From: Lachnospiraceae bacterium
GTDB taxonomy: Bacteria > Bacillota > Clostridia > Lachnospirales > Lachnospiraceae
Direction: 5' to 3'
DNA length: 32,943 bases
NCBI GenBank assembly: GCA_022799355.1
Contig: JAAWOG010000043.1
Location: 1-32,943, forward strand
The notes under the pieces: generated by a model
What the model saw: the letters and a program-made list of their open reading frames with translations, nothing else
What the model was told of the DNA's origin: nothing
Databases searched by the model: none
In this document: positions 17,003 through 24,961 of the stretch, one piece after another
Layout of the letters: every line of letters starts with the position of its first letter
How positions within the stretch are numbered: the first letter of the stretch is position 1
Made by a program: the position numbers and the translations under genes

Positions 17003-17031
17003 TTGGGAGTTTTCCAAAAATCTGGTATAGT
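17003..17031 (+). promoter_or_regulatory. promoter of the TlpA redox cassette
   Basis: TTGGGA (17003-17008), a 17-base spacer and TATAGT (17026-17031) with the extended -10 TGG just before it. The transcript would start near 17038, about 35 bases before the TTG start codon. Confidence 0.6.
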
Positions 17032-17072
17032 AGTGAACAGAGTAAAATCAAAAAACAAAGGGAGGAAACACC

Positions 17073-17702
17073 TTGAAAACAAAAAGTATAACATCTATCC
17101 TGCTTTCAGCCATACTTCTGCTCTCCGCCCTCTCTCTGACCGCCTGCGGCGCCGGAGGGAAAGAGGCCGAAGGGAACACTTCTTCAAATACGGATGCCTC
17201 ATCGGCTGCGGATGCGGACACATCATCAGAGGAGGGCGCGGCAGACAGCGCAGTCTCCTATCTGCCTTTGGAGGAGGGCGATACGGCGCCGGATTTCACC
17301 GCCGCCCTGACAGACAACACGGAATTCACCCTCTCCGATCAGCAGGGAAAAGTCGTTCTGTTAAACTTCTGGGCGACCTGGTGCGGTCCCTGTGTAAGAG
17401 AGATGCCCGCCCTTGAAAAACTGCACGGGGAATACGGGGAAGACGTTGTCATCCTTGCCGTAAACTGCATGGAGAGTGAGGATACCGTAAACGCCTTTCT
17501 CGAAGAAACCGGCTACACCTTCCCGGTTGCCTGCGATATGGAAGGGACTATCCTTGCGAAATACCCTTCCCAGGGAATTCCTTATACCCTTGTGATCGAC
17601 GGGGAAGGCATCATCCGGAACATCTATGTGGGCGCCCTGGATGCCGAGACGCAGTACCTGGAATATAAAGGAGCCATCGACGCTATCCTGGATGAAGCAT
17701 AA
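17073..17702 (+). CDS. TlpA-like thioredoxin-fold lipoprotein
   Basis: This 209-residue protein starts with TTG after GGGAGG. A lipoprotein signal ends in LTAC (Cys25), followed by a Ser/Asp-rich linker and a thioredoxin-like domain with the active site WCGPC (Cys104 and Cys107) and the cis-Pro region GIPYTLVIDGEGI. It probably reduces or oxidises disulfides on the outer side of the membrane. The next two genes encode a CXXC mini-protein and a membrane polyferredoxin, so electrons may be passed across the membrane to this protein. That order resembles C. difficile CD1871A neighbourhoods as I recall them; the electron path is inference. Confidence 0.9.
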   Translation: MKTKSITSILLSAILLLSALSLTACGAGGKEAEGNTSSNTDASSAADADTSSEEGAADSAVSYLPLEEGDTAPDFTAALTDNTEFTLSDQQGKVVLLNFWATWCGPCVREMPALEKLHGEYGEDVVILAVNCMESEDTVNAFLEETGYTFPVACDMEGTILAKYPSQGIPYTLVIDGEGIIRNIYVGALDAETQYLEYKGAIDAILDEA

Positions 17703-17816
17703 GCAGGCGGACGCCTTGCGCATTTTATGTTCCTCACGGCCAGATAAATGGCTTAACGAAATAACATTGCTGAAAGGCAAGGGGATTATAACAGCTAAAA
17801 GGATTGTAAAAATCAT

Positions 17817-17993
17817 ATGAAACAATCAAAAAACACAAAAAAACAACAGGATCCGCTTTTCACAAAACGGATCGGAAAGGTAATTCTCGCGGCGGCCATC
17901 GCTCTGCTGATTCTCGGCATTGCCCGGAACGGACAGGCGGATGTCAGAAACAAAGCGGTGCGCATCTGCTACGAGTGCATCGGAATCGGATGA
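17817..17993 (+). CDS. CD1871A-like CXXC mini-protein
   Basis: This 58-residue protein has a basic N-terminus (MKQSKNTKK), one membrane helix (about 22-36, VILAAAIALLILGIA) and ends ICYECIGIG with cysteines 51 and 54. The ending matches the CD1871A family of CXXC proteins found beside TlpA-like and 4Fe-4S membrane genes. The start is ATG 17817, with only a weak, distant AAAGGA upstream. Its stop overlaps the ATG of the polyferredoxin gene (ATGA), implying coupled translation. It probably sits with the CXXC on the outer face; its role is unknown. Confidence 0.85.
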   Translation: MKQSKNTKKQQDPLFTKRIGKVILAAAIALLILGIARNGQADVRNKAVRICYECIGIG

Positions 17994-18799
17994 AAAAGAA
18001 AAGAAAACTGGTGCAGCTTATCTGCGCCGTCTTATATAATTGTCATATCACAGGATTTGCCAAAGGAACCATTTATCAGGGCTCTCTGAAAAGCGCCTGC
18101 ATCCCGGGGCTGAACTGTTATTCCTGCCCGGGGGCTGTTTTTTCCTGCCCTCTTGGCTCTCTGCAGAGCGCGCTGGTATCCTCCAAATACCGGTTTCCCT
18201 ACTATATGCTGGGCGTACTTTTACTTTTCGGCATACTGCTCGGCCGGATCATCTGCGGTTTTCTGTGTCCTTTCGGACTTGTGCAGGAACTGCTGTATAA
18301 GATTCCCTCCAAAAAGCTGAAAAAAAGCTGTTGGACAAGAAGGCTCTCTTACCTGAAATATGTGATACTGGCAGTTTTTGTGATAGGAATCCCGCTGATA
18401 AATCTGACGCCGGGCTTCTGCAAATATATCTGCCCCGCCGGCACACTCGAGGGCGGTATCCCGCTGCTTATCAAAAACGAAAGCCTGCGGCAGCTTGCAG
18501 GCGGACTTTTTCAGTGGAAGGTATTGCTGCTTACAGGAATTTTGTTGTCTTCCGTTTTTATCTTCCGCTTTTTCTGCCGGTTTTTTTGTCCGCTGGGCGC
18601 CTTTTACGGGCTGTTTCATAAATTTGCCCTGTTCGGCGTGCGGATCGATGAAGAAAAATGCAACAACTGCGGCGCCTGCATCCGGCACTGCAAAATGGAC
18701 GTCAAAAAAGTCGGCGATGCGGAATGTATCCAATGCGGCGAATGCATTGGAACCTGCCATGCCTGCGCACTGAAATACGTAAAAAATAAAACTTTTTAG
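17990..18799 (+). CDS. membrane 4Fe-4S polyferredoxin (NapH-like)
   Basis: This 269-residue protein has about four to five membrane helices with cysteine-rich loops typical of Fer4_5 proteins (LCPFGLVQELLYKIP, FFCRFFCPLGAFYGLF), followed by two 4Fe-4S motifs near the C-terminus: CNNCGACIRHCK and CIQCGECIGTCHAC. It is the type of protein that moves electrons across the membrane (NapH, RsxA-associated or YccM-like). The start overlaps the mini-protein stop; a GTG at 17975 is less likely. Together with the TlpA-like and CXXC proteins it may form a trans-membrane thiol-reducing chain. Confidence 0.88.
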   Translation: MKKKRKLVQLICAVLYNCHITGFAKGTIYQGSLKSACIPGLNCYSCPGAVFSCPLGSLQSALVSSKYRFPYYMLGVLLLFGILLGRIICGFLCPFGLVQELLYKIPSKKLKKSCWTRRLSYLKYVILAVFVIGIPLINLTPGFCKYICPAGTLEGGIPLLIKNESLRQLAGGLFQWKVLLLTGILLSSVFIFRFFCRFFCPLGAFYGLFHKFALFGVRIDEEKCNNCGACIRHCKMDVKKVGDAECIQCGECIGTCHACALKYVKNKTF

Positions 18800-18818
18800 A
18801 AAAAAAGGATTGAATCAA

Positions 18819-20168
18819 ATGGCACAACGAAACCTGTCCGAAGGACCTATCACAAAAAACATGCTCCGATTCGCGTTTCCGATGATCTGCGGCAATATGC
18901 TGCAGCAGCTCTACAATGTGGTGGATACGCTGATCGTTGGTAAATATCTGGGCACTACGGCGCTTGCGGCGGTGGGGAGTTCCTACGCGCTGATGACTTT
19001 TCTGACCTCCATCCTGCTGGGGATGTGCATGGGAAGCGGCGCCATGTTTTCCATCCGCTTCGGAGAAAAAAATCAAAAACAGCTCCAGGAAGATCTTTAT
19101 GTTTCCTTTTTCCTGATTGCCGCCCTTGCGGTTTTGATCAACGGGATCGTCTTTCTCTTTATCGATCCCATTATGGTGCTGCTCTCGGTCCCCGCCGACA
19201 CGTATTCTCTGATGCGGGAGTATCTCTGGGTAATCTTTTTCGGTATCGGCGCCACCTTTATTTATAACTATTTTGCCGCCGTCCTGCGGTCTCTCGGCAA
19301 CTCCCTTATCCCGCTTATCTTTTTAGGGATATCCGCCGTGATCAACATCGTTCTCGATCTGTACTTTATCTTATCCTGCGGCTTTGGGGTGGCGGGAGCC
19401 GCCTTTGCCACGATACTGGCACAGTGGTTTTCCGGCATCGGCATTGCCTTATACTGTATGCTGAAATGCCCTTTTATGCGTATTGAAAAACAAAACAGGC
19501 GGTTTTCTTCCGCCACCATAAAGGAGATCACAAACGCTTCCCTTCTGACCTGTTTGCAGCAGTCGGTCATGAATCTGGGAATCCTGATGGTGCAGGGACT
19601 TGTCAACAGTTTCGGCAGCATCGTTATGGCAGCCTTCGCGGCAGCCGTGAAGATCGACGCCTTTGCCTATATGCCTCTGCAGGATTTCGGCAATGCTTTT
19701 TCCACCTTTATCGCCCAGAACTACGGGGCAAAAAAGCCGGAGCGGATCAAAAAGGGGATACGCTCCGCCGCCGGATGCGTGGTATTGTTCTCTCTGATCG
19801 TCTCCGTGCTTGTCGTCGTATTTTCCAGGCAGCTCCTGCTTTTGTTTATCAAGCCGGAGGAGACCGAAGTACTCGCCGTCGGCATGTCCTATCTGCGCAC
19901 CGTGGGAATCTTCTACTTCGGGATCGGCGCGCTGTTCATGCTCTACGGGCTCTACCGGGCGATCAACCGTCCCGGTATGTCCCTTGTGCTGACCGTAATC
20001 TCACTGGGCACAAGAGTGGTTCTCGCATACCTGCTCTCTCCTTTTCCCGCCATCGGCGTTGACGGTATCTGGTGGGCAATCCCGATCGGCTGGTTTTTAG
20101 CGGACTCTGTGGGGATTATCTACTATCTTTATTATGAAAAAAAGCGGAGAGGAAGCGCAGCGTCATGA
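18819..20168 (+). CDS. MATE family efflux transporter
   Basis: This 449-residue protein has about twelve membrane helices in two MATE repeats and starts NLSEGPITKNMLRFAFPMI, with the typical QQLYNVVDTLIVGKYLG in helix 2. It probably exports drugs or metabolites using a Na+ or H+ gradient. The ATG at 18819 is chosen with AAGGA nine bases upstream; a TTG at 18810 is too close to that site. It lies 19 bases after the polyferredoxin and overlaps the next gene (ATGATG), so it bridges the redox cassette and the regulator-ABC module. Confidence 0.93.
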   Translation: MAQRNLSEGPITKNMLRFAFPMICGNMLQQLYNVVDTLIVGKYLGTTALAAVGSSYALMTFLTSILLGMCMGSGAMFSIRFGEKNQKQLQEDLYVSFFLIAALAVLINGIVFLFIDPIMVLLSVPADTYSLMREYLWVIFFGIGATFIYNYFAAVLRSLGNSLIPLIFLGISAVINIVLDLYFILSCGFGVAGAAFATILAQWFSGIGIALYCMLKCPFMRIEKQNRRFSSATIKEITNASLLTCLQQSVMNLGILMVQGLVNSFGSIVMAAFAAAVKIDAFAYMPLQDFGNAFSTFIAQNYGAKKPERIKKGIRSAAGCVVLFSLIVSVLVVVFSRQLLLLFIKPEETEVLAVGMSYLRTVGIFYFGIGALFMLYGLYRAINRPGMSLVLTVISLGTRVVLAYLLSPFPAIGVDGIWWAIPIGWFLADSVGIIYYLYYEKKRRGSAAS

Positions 20169-20860
20169 TGCGGCAGATATTGATTATCGATGATGATGTT
20201 TATATCGGAAATATGCTGGAAGAAGTCCTTCAAAAAGAAGGATATCAGGTTCTGCGCGCCTATTCCGGCACGGAGGCTTCTCTGCTTCTCTCCTGCGCTT
20301 CTCCCGATTTGATTCTGCTGGATCTGATGCTGCCCGGACTCTCCGGCGAGGAGCTTCTCCCCCGGATCAGGAACATTCCCGTTATCGTAGTCAGCGCAAA
20401 GGCGGATCTCGACAGTAAGGTAACGCTTTTGCTGAAGGGCGCCGCGGATTATATCACAAAGCCTTTCGAAATCCGGGAACTTCTGGCGCGGATCACCGCG
20501 GCATTGCGTAAATGTACCCTTCCCGCCGGCGATATCCTTTATTTCAGTGATCTGTGCTTCAATACGACGATGCGCACGGTTTCCTTATCCGAAAGCAATG
20601 CATCTGCGAATCCCCCGAAGAGTGCCCGGCTCACCCGCACGGAAGCCGCCATCTTAAAGATCCTTATGCTGCATCCTTCCCAGATCATCGCAAAATCCCA
20701 TCTTTTAGAACGGATCAGCGAGGAAACACCGGACTGCACCGATCAATCCCTGAAAACCCATATCAGCAACCTGCGTAAAAAACTAAGGGAGATCGGCGGC
20801 AGAGAATATATCGAGGCAGTCTGGGGGATCGGATTTCATCTGATCGGGGAAAAATCTTAA
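20165..20860 (+). CDS. OmpR-family response regulator
   Basis: The 231-residue protein has a receiver domain with the acidic pocket DDD (9-11), phosphorylation site Asp53 in LLDLMLPGLSGEE and lysine in YITKPFEIRELL, followed by a winged-helix DNA-binding domain (LTRTEAAILKILMLHPSQII, HISNLRKKLREIGGREYIE, WGIGF). It is coupled by overlap to the MATE gene. Its partner kinase is most likely the one at 22871. Its stop lies inside a perfect 11-bp tandem repeat, a plausible binding site for itself in front of the ABC genes. Confidence 0.93.
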   Translation: MMRQILIIDDDVYIGNMLEEVLQKEGYQVLRAYSGTEASLLLSCASPDLILLDLMLPGLSGEELLPRIRNIPVIVVSAKADLDSKVTLLLKGAADYITKPFEIRELLARITAALRKCTLPAGDILYFSDLCFNTTMRTVSLSESNASANPPKSARLTRTEAAILKILMLHPSQIIAKSHLLERISEETPDCTDQSLKTHISNLRKKLREIGGREYIEAVWGIGFHLIGEKS

Positions 20861-20872
20861 CAAAATCTTAAC
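20851..20872 (+). promoter_or_regulatory. 11-bp tandem repeat, likely response-regulator site
   Basis: AAAATCTTAAC occurs twice in exact tandem (20851-20861 and 20862-20872). The period of 11 bases places TTAACA and TTAACT on the same helix face, as OmpR-type dimers require. It overlaps the stop codon of the regulator and lies about 80 bases before the ABC ATPase start. A TAATAT (20907-20912) could be the -10, with no good -35, which suits an activated promoter. Confidence 0.55.
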
Positions 20873-20951
20873 TGTTTTCTTATCCGTTTTCTGAATGCTT
20901 CTCTTGTAATATAGGGATATGCAAAACAATAAGGAAGGAGAAGCAATCATC

Positions 20952-21914
20952 ATGGATTATGTTTTGACATGCAATGATCTGGATAAAAGATACGGCAATT
21001 TTTATGCACTCTGCAGGCTGTCCATGCATGTTCCCAAAGGAGCCATCTATGGCCTCATCGGAAAAAACGGTTCCGGAAAAACCACTTTGATGCGCCTGAT
21101 CTGCGGGCTTTCCCACCCCACTGCCGGCAGCTACACCCTCTACGGCATAACTTCCGACGACAAAAATATCTGCCGCTCCCGCAAAAGAACAGGCGCAATC
21201 GTAGAAACCCCAGCCGTTTATCTCAATATGAGCGCCACAGAAAATCTGGAACAGCAATACCGTATACTCGGGCTCCCCTCTTTTGACACCCTGGAAGAAA
21301 TTCTGGAACTGACCGGACTTTCGGATGTCGGGAAAAAGAAAGTCAGACATTTCTCACTGGGGATGCGGCAGCGGCTCGGCATCGCCATCGCCCTCTGCAG
21401 CAGTCCTGACTTTCTCATACTGGATGAACCCATTAATGGTCTTGATCCGCAGGGCATCATCGAGATCCGGGAACTGATTTTAAAGCTGAACCGGGAACAG
21501 CAGGTTACGTTCCTGATCTCCAGCCATATTCTGGATGAACTGTCAAAAATCTCCACCCACTACGGTTTTATTGACAGGGGACACATGGTCAAAGAAATCA
21601 GCGCCAAAGAACTGAAAAACCTCTGCCGTAAGTGTATCCGCGTGACTGTCGCCGACACAAAACCGCTGTGCCTTTTACTGGACCGGTTAGGGCTTGATTA
21701 CCATATTCTCTCCGGTACGGAGGCAGATATTTATTTGAGCTCTCCCTCGCATACCGATGCTTTCCCCCGTCCATCCGCCGCCGGCATAAGCATTACTTCC
21801 CTGGTGATGGAACTCTCCAAAGGGCACTGTGAGGTGCTGTCGCTGCGGGAGCATAATGAAAGTCTGGAAAACTACTATATGAATCTGATCGGAAAGGGAA
21901 AGATTGAAAATTAA
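20952..21914 (+). CDS. ABC transporter ATP-binding protein
   Basis: The 320-residue protein has Walker A GKNGSGKTT, the signature FSLGMRQRLGIAIAL, Walker B FLILDEPINGLD and the switch histidine in SSHILDEL. It belongs to the BcrA-type ATPases that work with a separate membrane subunit in peptide-antibiotic resistance. The C-terminal 100 residues form the usual accessory domain. ATG 20952 begins MDYVLTCNDLDKRYG and follows AAGGAAGGAG; an upstream ATG at 20919 is possible. Confidence 0.93.
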   Translation: MDYVLTCNDLDKRYGNFYALCRLSMHVPKGAIYGLIGKNGSGKTTLMRLICGLSHPTAGSYTLYGITSDDKNICRSRKRTGAIVETPAVYLNMSATENLEQQYRILGLPSFDTLEEILELTGLSDVGKKKVRHFSLGMRQRLGIAIALCSSPDFLILDEPINGLDPQGIIEIRELILKLNREQQVTFLISSHILDELSKISTHYGFIDRGHMVKEISAKELKNLCRKCIRVTVADTKPLCLLLDRLGLDYHILSGTEADIYLSSPSHTDAFPRPSAAGISITSLVMELSKGHCEVLSLREHNESLENYYMNLIGKGKIEN

Positions 21915-21925
21915 AATTTTCAATC
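21902..21925 (+). other. AT-rich perfect inverted repeat at the ATPase stop
   Basis: GATTGAAAATT (21902-21912) and AATTTTCAATC (21915-21925) are exact inverted copies around two bases, and the stop codon lies at its centre. As an RNA hairpin it is AT-rich and has no T run, so it is not a good terminator. It may temper permease expression or stabilise the ATPase mRNA. Confidence 0.5.
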
Positions 21926-21992
21926 GCGAGATTTGTGTCTGCGCATTGCAGGCTCAACTGAGCCAAAAACAACGCTGAAATGAGGAAAAAAC

Positions 21993-22856
21993 ATGTATAA
22001 TTTACTATCTGCTTATTTTACAAAACTATTTAAAGACAAATTATTCTGGCTGATCGAGTGCGTCATCGTTTTATGGGCGTCTTATGTCTTCTGGCTTGCC
22101 AGACAACAGTTTGTCTATGGGATGCACCATGTAAACGAAGTCTTCCATACCAATCCCTATTTTTTTAATGTGTCAATCTGGCTTGGCATCAGCCTTGCCC
22201 TCTACAGCGCCTATTTTACAGGAACGGAATACCATGACGGCGTTCTGCGCAACCAGATTATCTCGGGGCACAGGCGTTCCGTGATCTATCTATCCCACTA
22301 TCTGCTCATTCTGCTGACCGGCATTATGCAGGCTGCCGCTTATTATCTCGTTTTTATCATAGCGGACAGTTTCTTTCTCGGTTTTTCCGTTATACATATG
22401 CTGGTAAAGCCCGCGGAATATATCCTGCTGATTTTCCTTGCGCTGCTTGGATACTCCGCTGTCTTTTCCTGTTTTTCGATCCTGCTTGCCAATAAAAGCG
22501 CCGCAGTATTTATACAGCTTCTGCTTGCCATCCTGATGTTGTATTTCGGTTTCGCAACGGTAACCTCTCTGCAGGAGCCGGAAACTGTCGTCACCAATAC
22601 CTACTACGGCGAGCACAGGAGAATACCCAATCCGAAATATCTGACCGGCACCAAACGGGAAGTCTATGAATGGGCGGATGCCTTCCTTCCCTCTTCCCTG
22701 ATCCTGCACGGCGTTATGACGGATAAAAACGGCATTATGACGGACAAAAAAGACGGGGCACCCTTCCATGTGAAAATCCCCGTCGGAGCGACTTTGCTGA
22801 CCGTTTGTTTTACGGCTTTCGGACTGTATGGCTTTTCCCAAAAAGATTTGAAATAA
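21993..22856 (+). CDS. ABC transporter permease
   Basis: The 287-residue protein has six or so membrane helices: one at about residues 18-38, then a long loop, and others through FSIWLGISL-like and LLVFIIADSFFLGF-like segments. The region GTEYHDGVLRNQIISGHRRSVIYLSHY is typical of ABC-2 permeases of small antibiotic-resistance exporters. A 60-residue loop with EHRRIPNPKYLTGTKREVYEW lies before the last helix and may be extracytoplasmic. It follows the ATPase by 78 bases with GAGGAAAA upstream of the ATG, and it is followed by its likely sensor kinase. Confidence 0.85.
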   Translation: MYNLLSAYFTKLFKDKLFWLIECVIVLWASYVFWLARQQFVYGMHHVNEVFHTNPYFFNVSIWLGISLALYSAYFTGTEYHDGVLRNQIISGHRRSVIYLSHYLLILLTGIMQAAAYYLVFIIADSFFLGFSVIHMLVKPAEYILLIFLALLGYSAVFSCFSILLANKSAAVFIQLLLAILMLYFGFATVTSLQEPETVVTNTYYGEHRRIPNPKYLTGTKREVYEWADAFLPSSLILHGVMTDKNGIMTDKKDGAPFHVKIPVGATLLTVCFTAFGLYGFSQKDLK

Positions 22857-22870
22857 AGACAGGTGCCCTC

Positions 22871-23755
22871 ATGTTTCTTTGGATTTTGTGTATAATACTA
22901 TCTCTCATTGTTTTATTTTTATTGTATAAAATCTATACTATGCATAAGGCTTTGCGGGATATCTGCGCTTTGTTTGACAGGCATCTCATTATGGATACGA
23001 ATACGCTAATCACCGTTTCTTCCGGGGACAGGCATATCAAAAAGCTTGCCGGGAAACTCAATGAAGAACTGAAAGTTCTGCACGGTCAGCGCAGGAACTA
23101 TTTGCAGGGAGACCAGGCATTAAAAGAAGCCGTCACTAATATTTCCCATGATCTGCGCACACCCCTGACCGCAGTCAGCGGCTATCTGGAACTGCTTGCC
23201 AAAGAAGAACTAAGCGAAGACGCCGCGAGGTATCTGTCCTGCATCCGAAACCGCACCGAAGCTTTAAAGTCTCTGAGTGAAGAGTTGTTTCGTTATACGA
23301 TCTCCCTCCGGGGCGAAAAAATGACGCTGGAATCTTTGGATATCCGAACCGTATTGGAGGAGAGCCTGCTTGATCTTTACGGAGAGATGGTTCAAAAAGA
23401 GATGGAACCGGAAGTTCAGCTTCCGGAGGTTCCGGTGATCCGGCAGCTAAACCGCACCGCCCTCTCCAGAATTTTTACCAATATCCTGCAAAACGCCCTG
23501 AAATACGGCAAAAGGCCTTTGTCCATCTCTCTGGATGAAACAGGGGAAATCCTGTTCAGCAACCCTGCCCCTTCTCTGGATCAGGTGCAGGTCGGGAAAC
23601 TGTTCAACCGGTACTTTACGGTGGAAAACGGAAAAAATTCCACCGGGCTCGGACTCTCCATCGCAAAAACCCTTGTTCAGGAGATGAAGGGGGAGATTCA
23701 TGCGGAATATAAAGAAAACCGGCTGTCCATCCGAATCCTGTTTCCGAAGAGATAG
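22871..23755 (+). CDS. sensor histidine kinase with no large sensor domain
   Basis: The 294-residue protein begins with one membrane helix (FLWILCIILSLIVLFLLYKI) and has no sizeable outer domain. After a cytoplasmic stretch come the phosphoacceptor helix NISHDLRTPLTAVSGYLELL and the ATPase domain with N-box NILQNALKYG and GLGLSIAKTL. A missing sensor region suggests that it is told of the substrate by the transporter rather than by direct binding, as in Bce-type systems. ATG 22871 is preferred over a frame extending back to 22805. The partner is most likely the regulator at 20165. Confidence 0.92.
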   Translation: MFLWILCIILSLIVLFLLYKIYTMHKALRDICALFDRHLIMDTNTLITVSSGDRHIKKLAGKLNEELKVLHGQRRNYLQGDQALKEAVTNISHDLRTPLTAVSGYLELLAKEELSEDAARYLSCIRNRTEALKSLSEELFRYTISLRGEKMTLESLDIRTVLEESLLDLYGEMVQKEMEPEVQLPEVPVIRQLNRTALSRIFTNILQNALKYGKRPLSISLDETGEILFSNPAPSLDQVQVGKLFNRYFTVENGKNSTGLGLSIAKTLVQEMKGEIHAEYKENRLSIRILFPKR

Positions 23756-23763
23756 CCGGTTTC
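23714..23763. terminator. possible bidirectional terminator between convergent genes
   Basis: GAAAACCGGCT (23714-23724) and AGCCGGTTTC (23754-23763) can pair with one bulged A around a 29-base loop. On the minus strand TTTAT follows, and on the plus strand T-rich sequence follows. The long loop makes it weak, and its left arm lies within the kinase gene. Confidence 0.4.
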
Positions 23764-23777
23764 TGTCTGTTTTATTG

Positions 23778-24809
23778 TTACAGCCCTGCTTTTTTCATCC
23801 CGTATACCGCCACATTTCCCGCTGCCTGCTGCTTTTTCTCTCTCACCGTCAGGCAGGCAAGTTTTTCAAGACATCCCCGCATGGGAAGCAGCACCAGTGT
23901 TGCAGATATATTAAATATACTGTGTATTACAGCAATGCCGGCAGTGTCCGCACTCTTTGACATAAAGTCAAAAGGAATCACCGCATGCAGTCCGTAAAAC
24001 ACGCTCATAAACAGCAGCGTCCCGATCAGGTTGAAGTACAGGTGGATAAACGCCGCCCTCTTCGCATTTTTACCGCTGCGGGAGGCGGAGATCAGCGCCG
24101 TCGCACAGGTGCCGATATTCTGTCCCATAATGATCGGAATCGCGGAGGCGTAGGGCACCGCCCCGGTTGCGCACAGCGCCTGTAAAATACCTACCGATGC
24201 GGAAGAGCTCTGGATCACCGCCGTCAGCAGGGCTCCCATCAGCATCCCCGTGATTGGATGGGAGAACATCAGAAACAGGTTGGTAAACGCCGGAATATCC
24301 TTTAAGGGCGCTACCGCTCCGCTCATCGCCTCCATGCCTGTCATCAGGATGGCAAAGCCCAAAAGAATCCCGCCGATCTGTTTCCGTTTTCCTTTTTTGG
24401 CAAACAGATAGAGGCAGATACCGATCAGCCCCAGAATCGGTGAAAAAGAATCCGGTTTCAGCATCCTGACAAAGAAATTACTGCTCTCGAGCCCCGCCAG
24501 AGACAAAATCCAGGATGTCACCGTCGTACCGATATTGGCCCCCATAATAATTCCTACCGCCTGATGCAGCGTCATAATGCCGGAATTGACAAATCCCACC
24601 ACCATCACCGTAGTGGCAGAAGAAGACTGGATCACCGCCGTCACGGAAGCGCCCAAAAGGACTGCCCTGAGCGGGCTTTTCGTCAATCTTCCCAGAATAT
24701 ATTCCAGCCTGCCTCCCGATAATCTCGACAGATTAACTCCCATAAAATGCATCCCCGCAAGAAACAACGCCAGGCCGCTCAACATTAAAAATATAGAAAA
24801 TATACTCAT
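23778..24809 (-). CDS. Na/Pi symporter family protein without PhoU domain
   Basis: The 343-residue membrane protein has two inverted Na/Pi repeats, each with the hallmark glutamine-serine motif: QSSSATTVMVVGFVNSG and QSSSASVGILQAL. It would take up phosphate with sodium, although family members can also transport other substrates. The family often carries a C-terminal PhoU-like domain; here the protein ends soon after the last helix. The start at 24809 follows GGGAGG. Upstream lie TTTACA repeats of Pho-box type, and a PhoP/PhoR-like pair follows, so phosphate control is likely. Confidence 0.9.
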   Translation of the reverse strand: MSIFSIFLMLSGLALFLAGMHFMGVNLSRLSGGRLEYILGRLTKSPLRAVLLGASVTAVIQSSSATTVMVVGFVNSGIMTLHQAVGIIMGANIGTTVTSWILSLAGLESSNFFVRMLKPDSFSPILGLIGICLYLFAKKGKRKQIGGILLGFAILMTGMEAMSGAVAPLKDIPAFTNLFLMFSHPITGMLMGALLTAVIQSSSASVGILQALCATGAVPYASAIPIIMGQNIGTCATALISASRSGKNAKRAAFIHLYFNLIGTLLFMSVFYGLHAVIPFDFMSKSADTAGIAVIHSIFNISATLVLLPMRGCLEKLACLTVREKKQQAAGNVAVYGMKKAGL

Positions 24810-24890
24810 AAACAAATTCCTCCCGTATGGACAGATCAAAACGGTGAAACAACTTCTCACATCATCTTACTATCTATCTTACAGAAGGAA

Positions 24891-24930
24891 TGTAAAATTA
24901 TAACCCGCAATATTGTAAAGTTCCTGTAAA
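24891..24930 (-). promoter_or_regulatory. Pho-box-like repeats before the Na/Pi symporter
   Basis: On the minus strand TTTACA occurs at 24925-24930 and 24914-24919, exactly 11 bases apart, and again at 24891-24896. The TTTACA-N5-TTTACA layout fits the PhoP binding repeat described in Bacillus (TT(A/T/C)ACA). The third copy is followed after 16 bases by GATAGT, a possible -10. Binding by the adjacent regulator is inference. Confidence 0.6.
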
Positions 24931-24961
24931 ATATGAGCCGATATACACGGTAAAAATTTCC

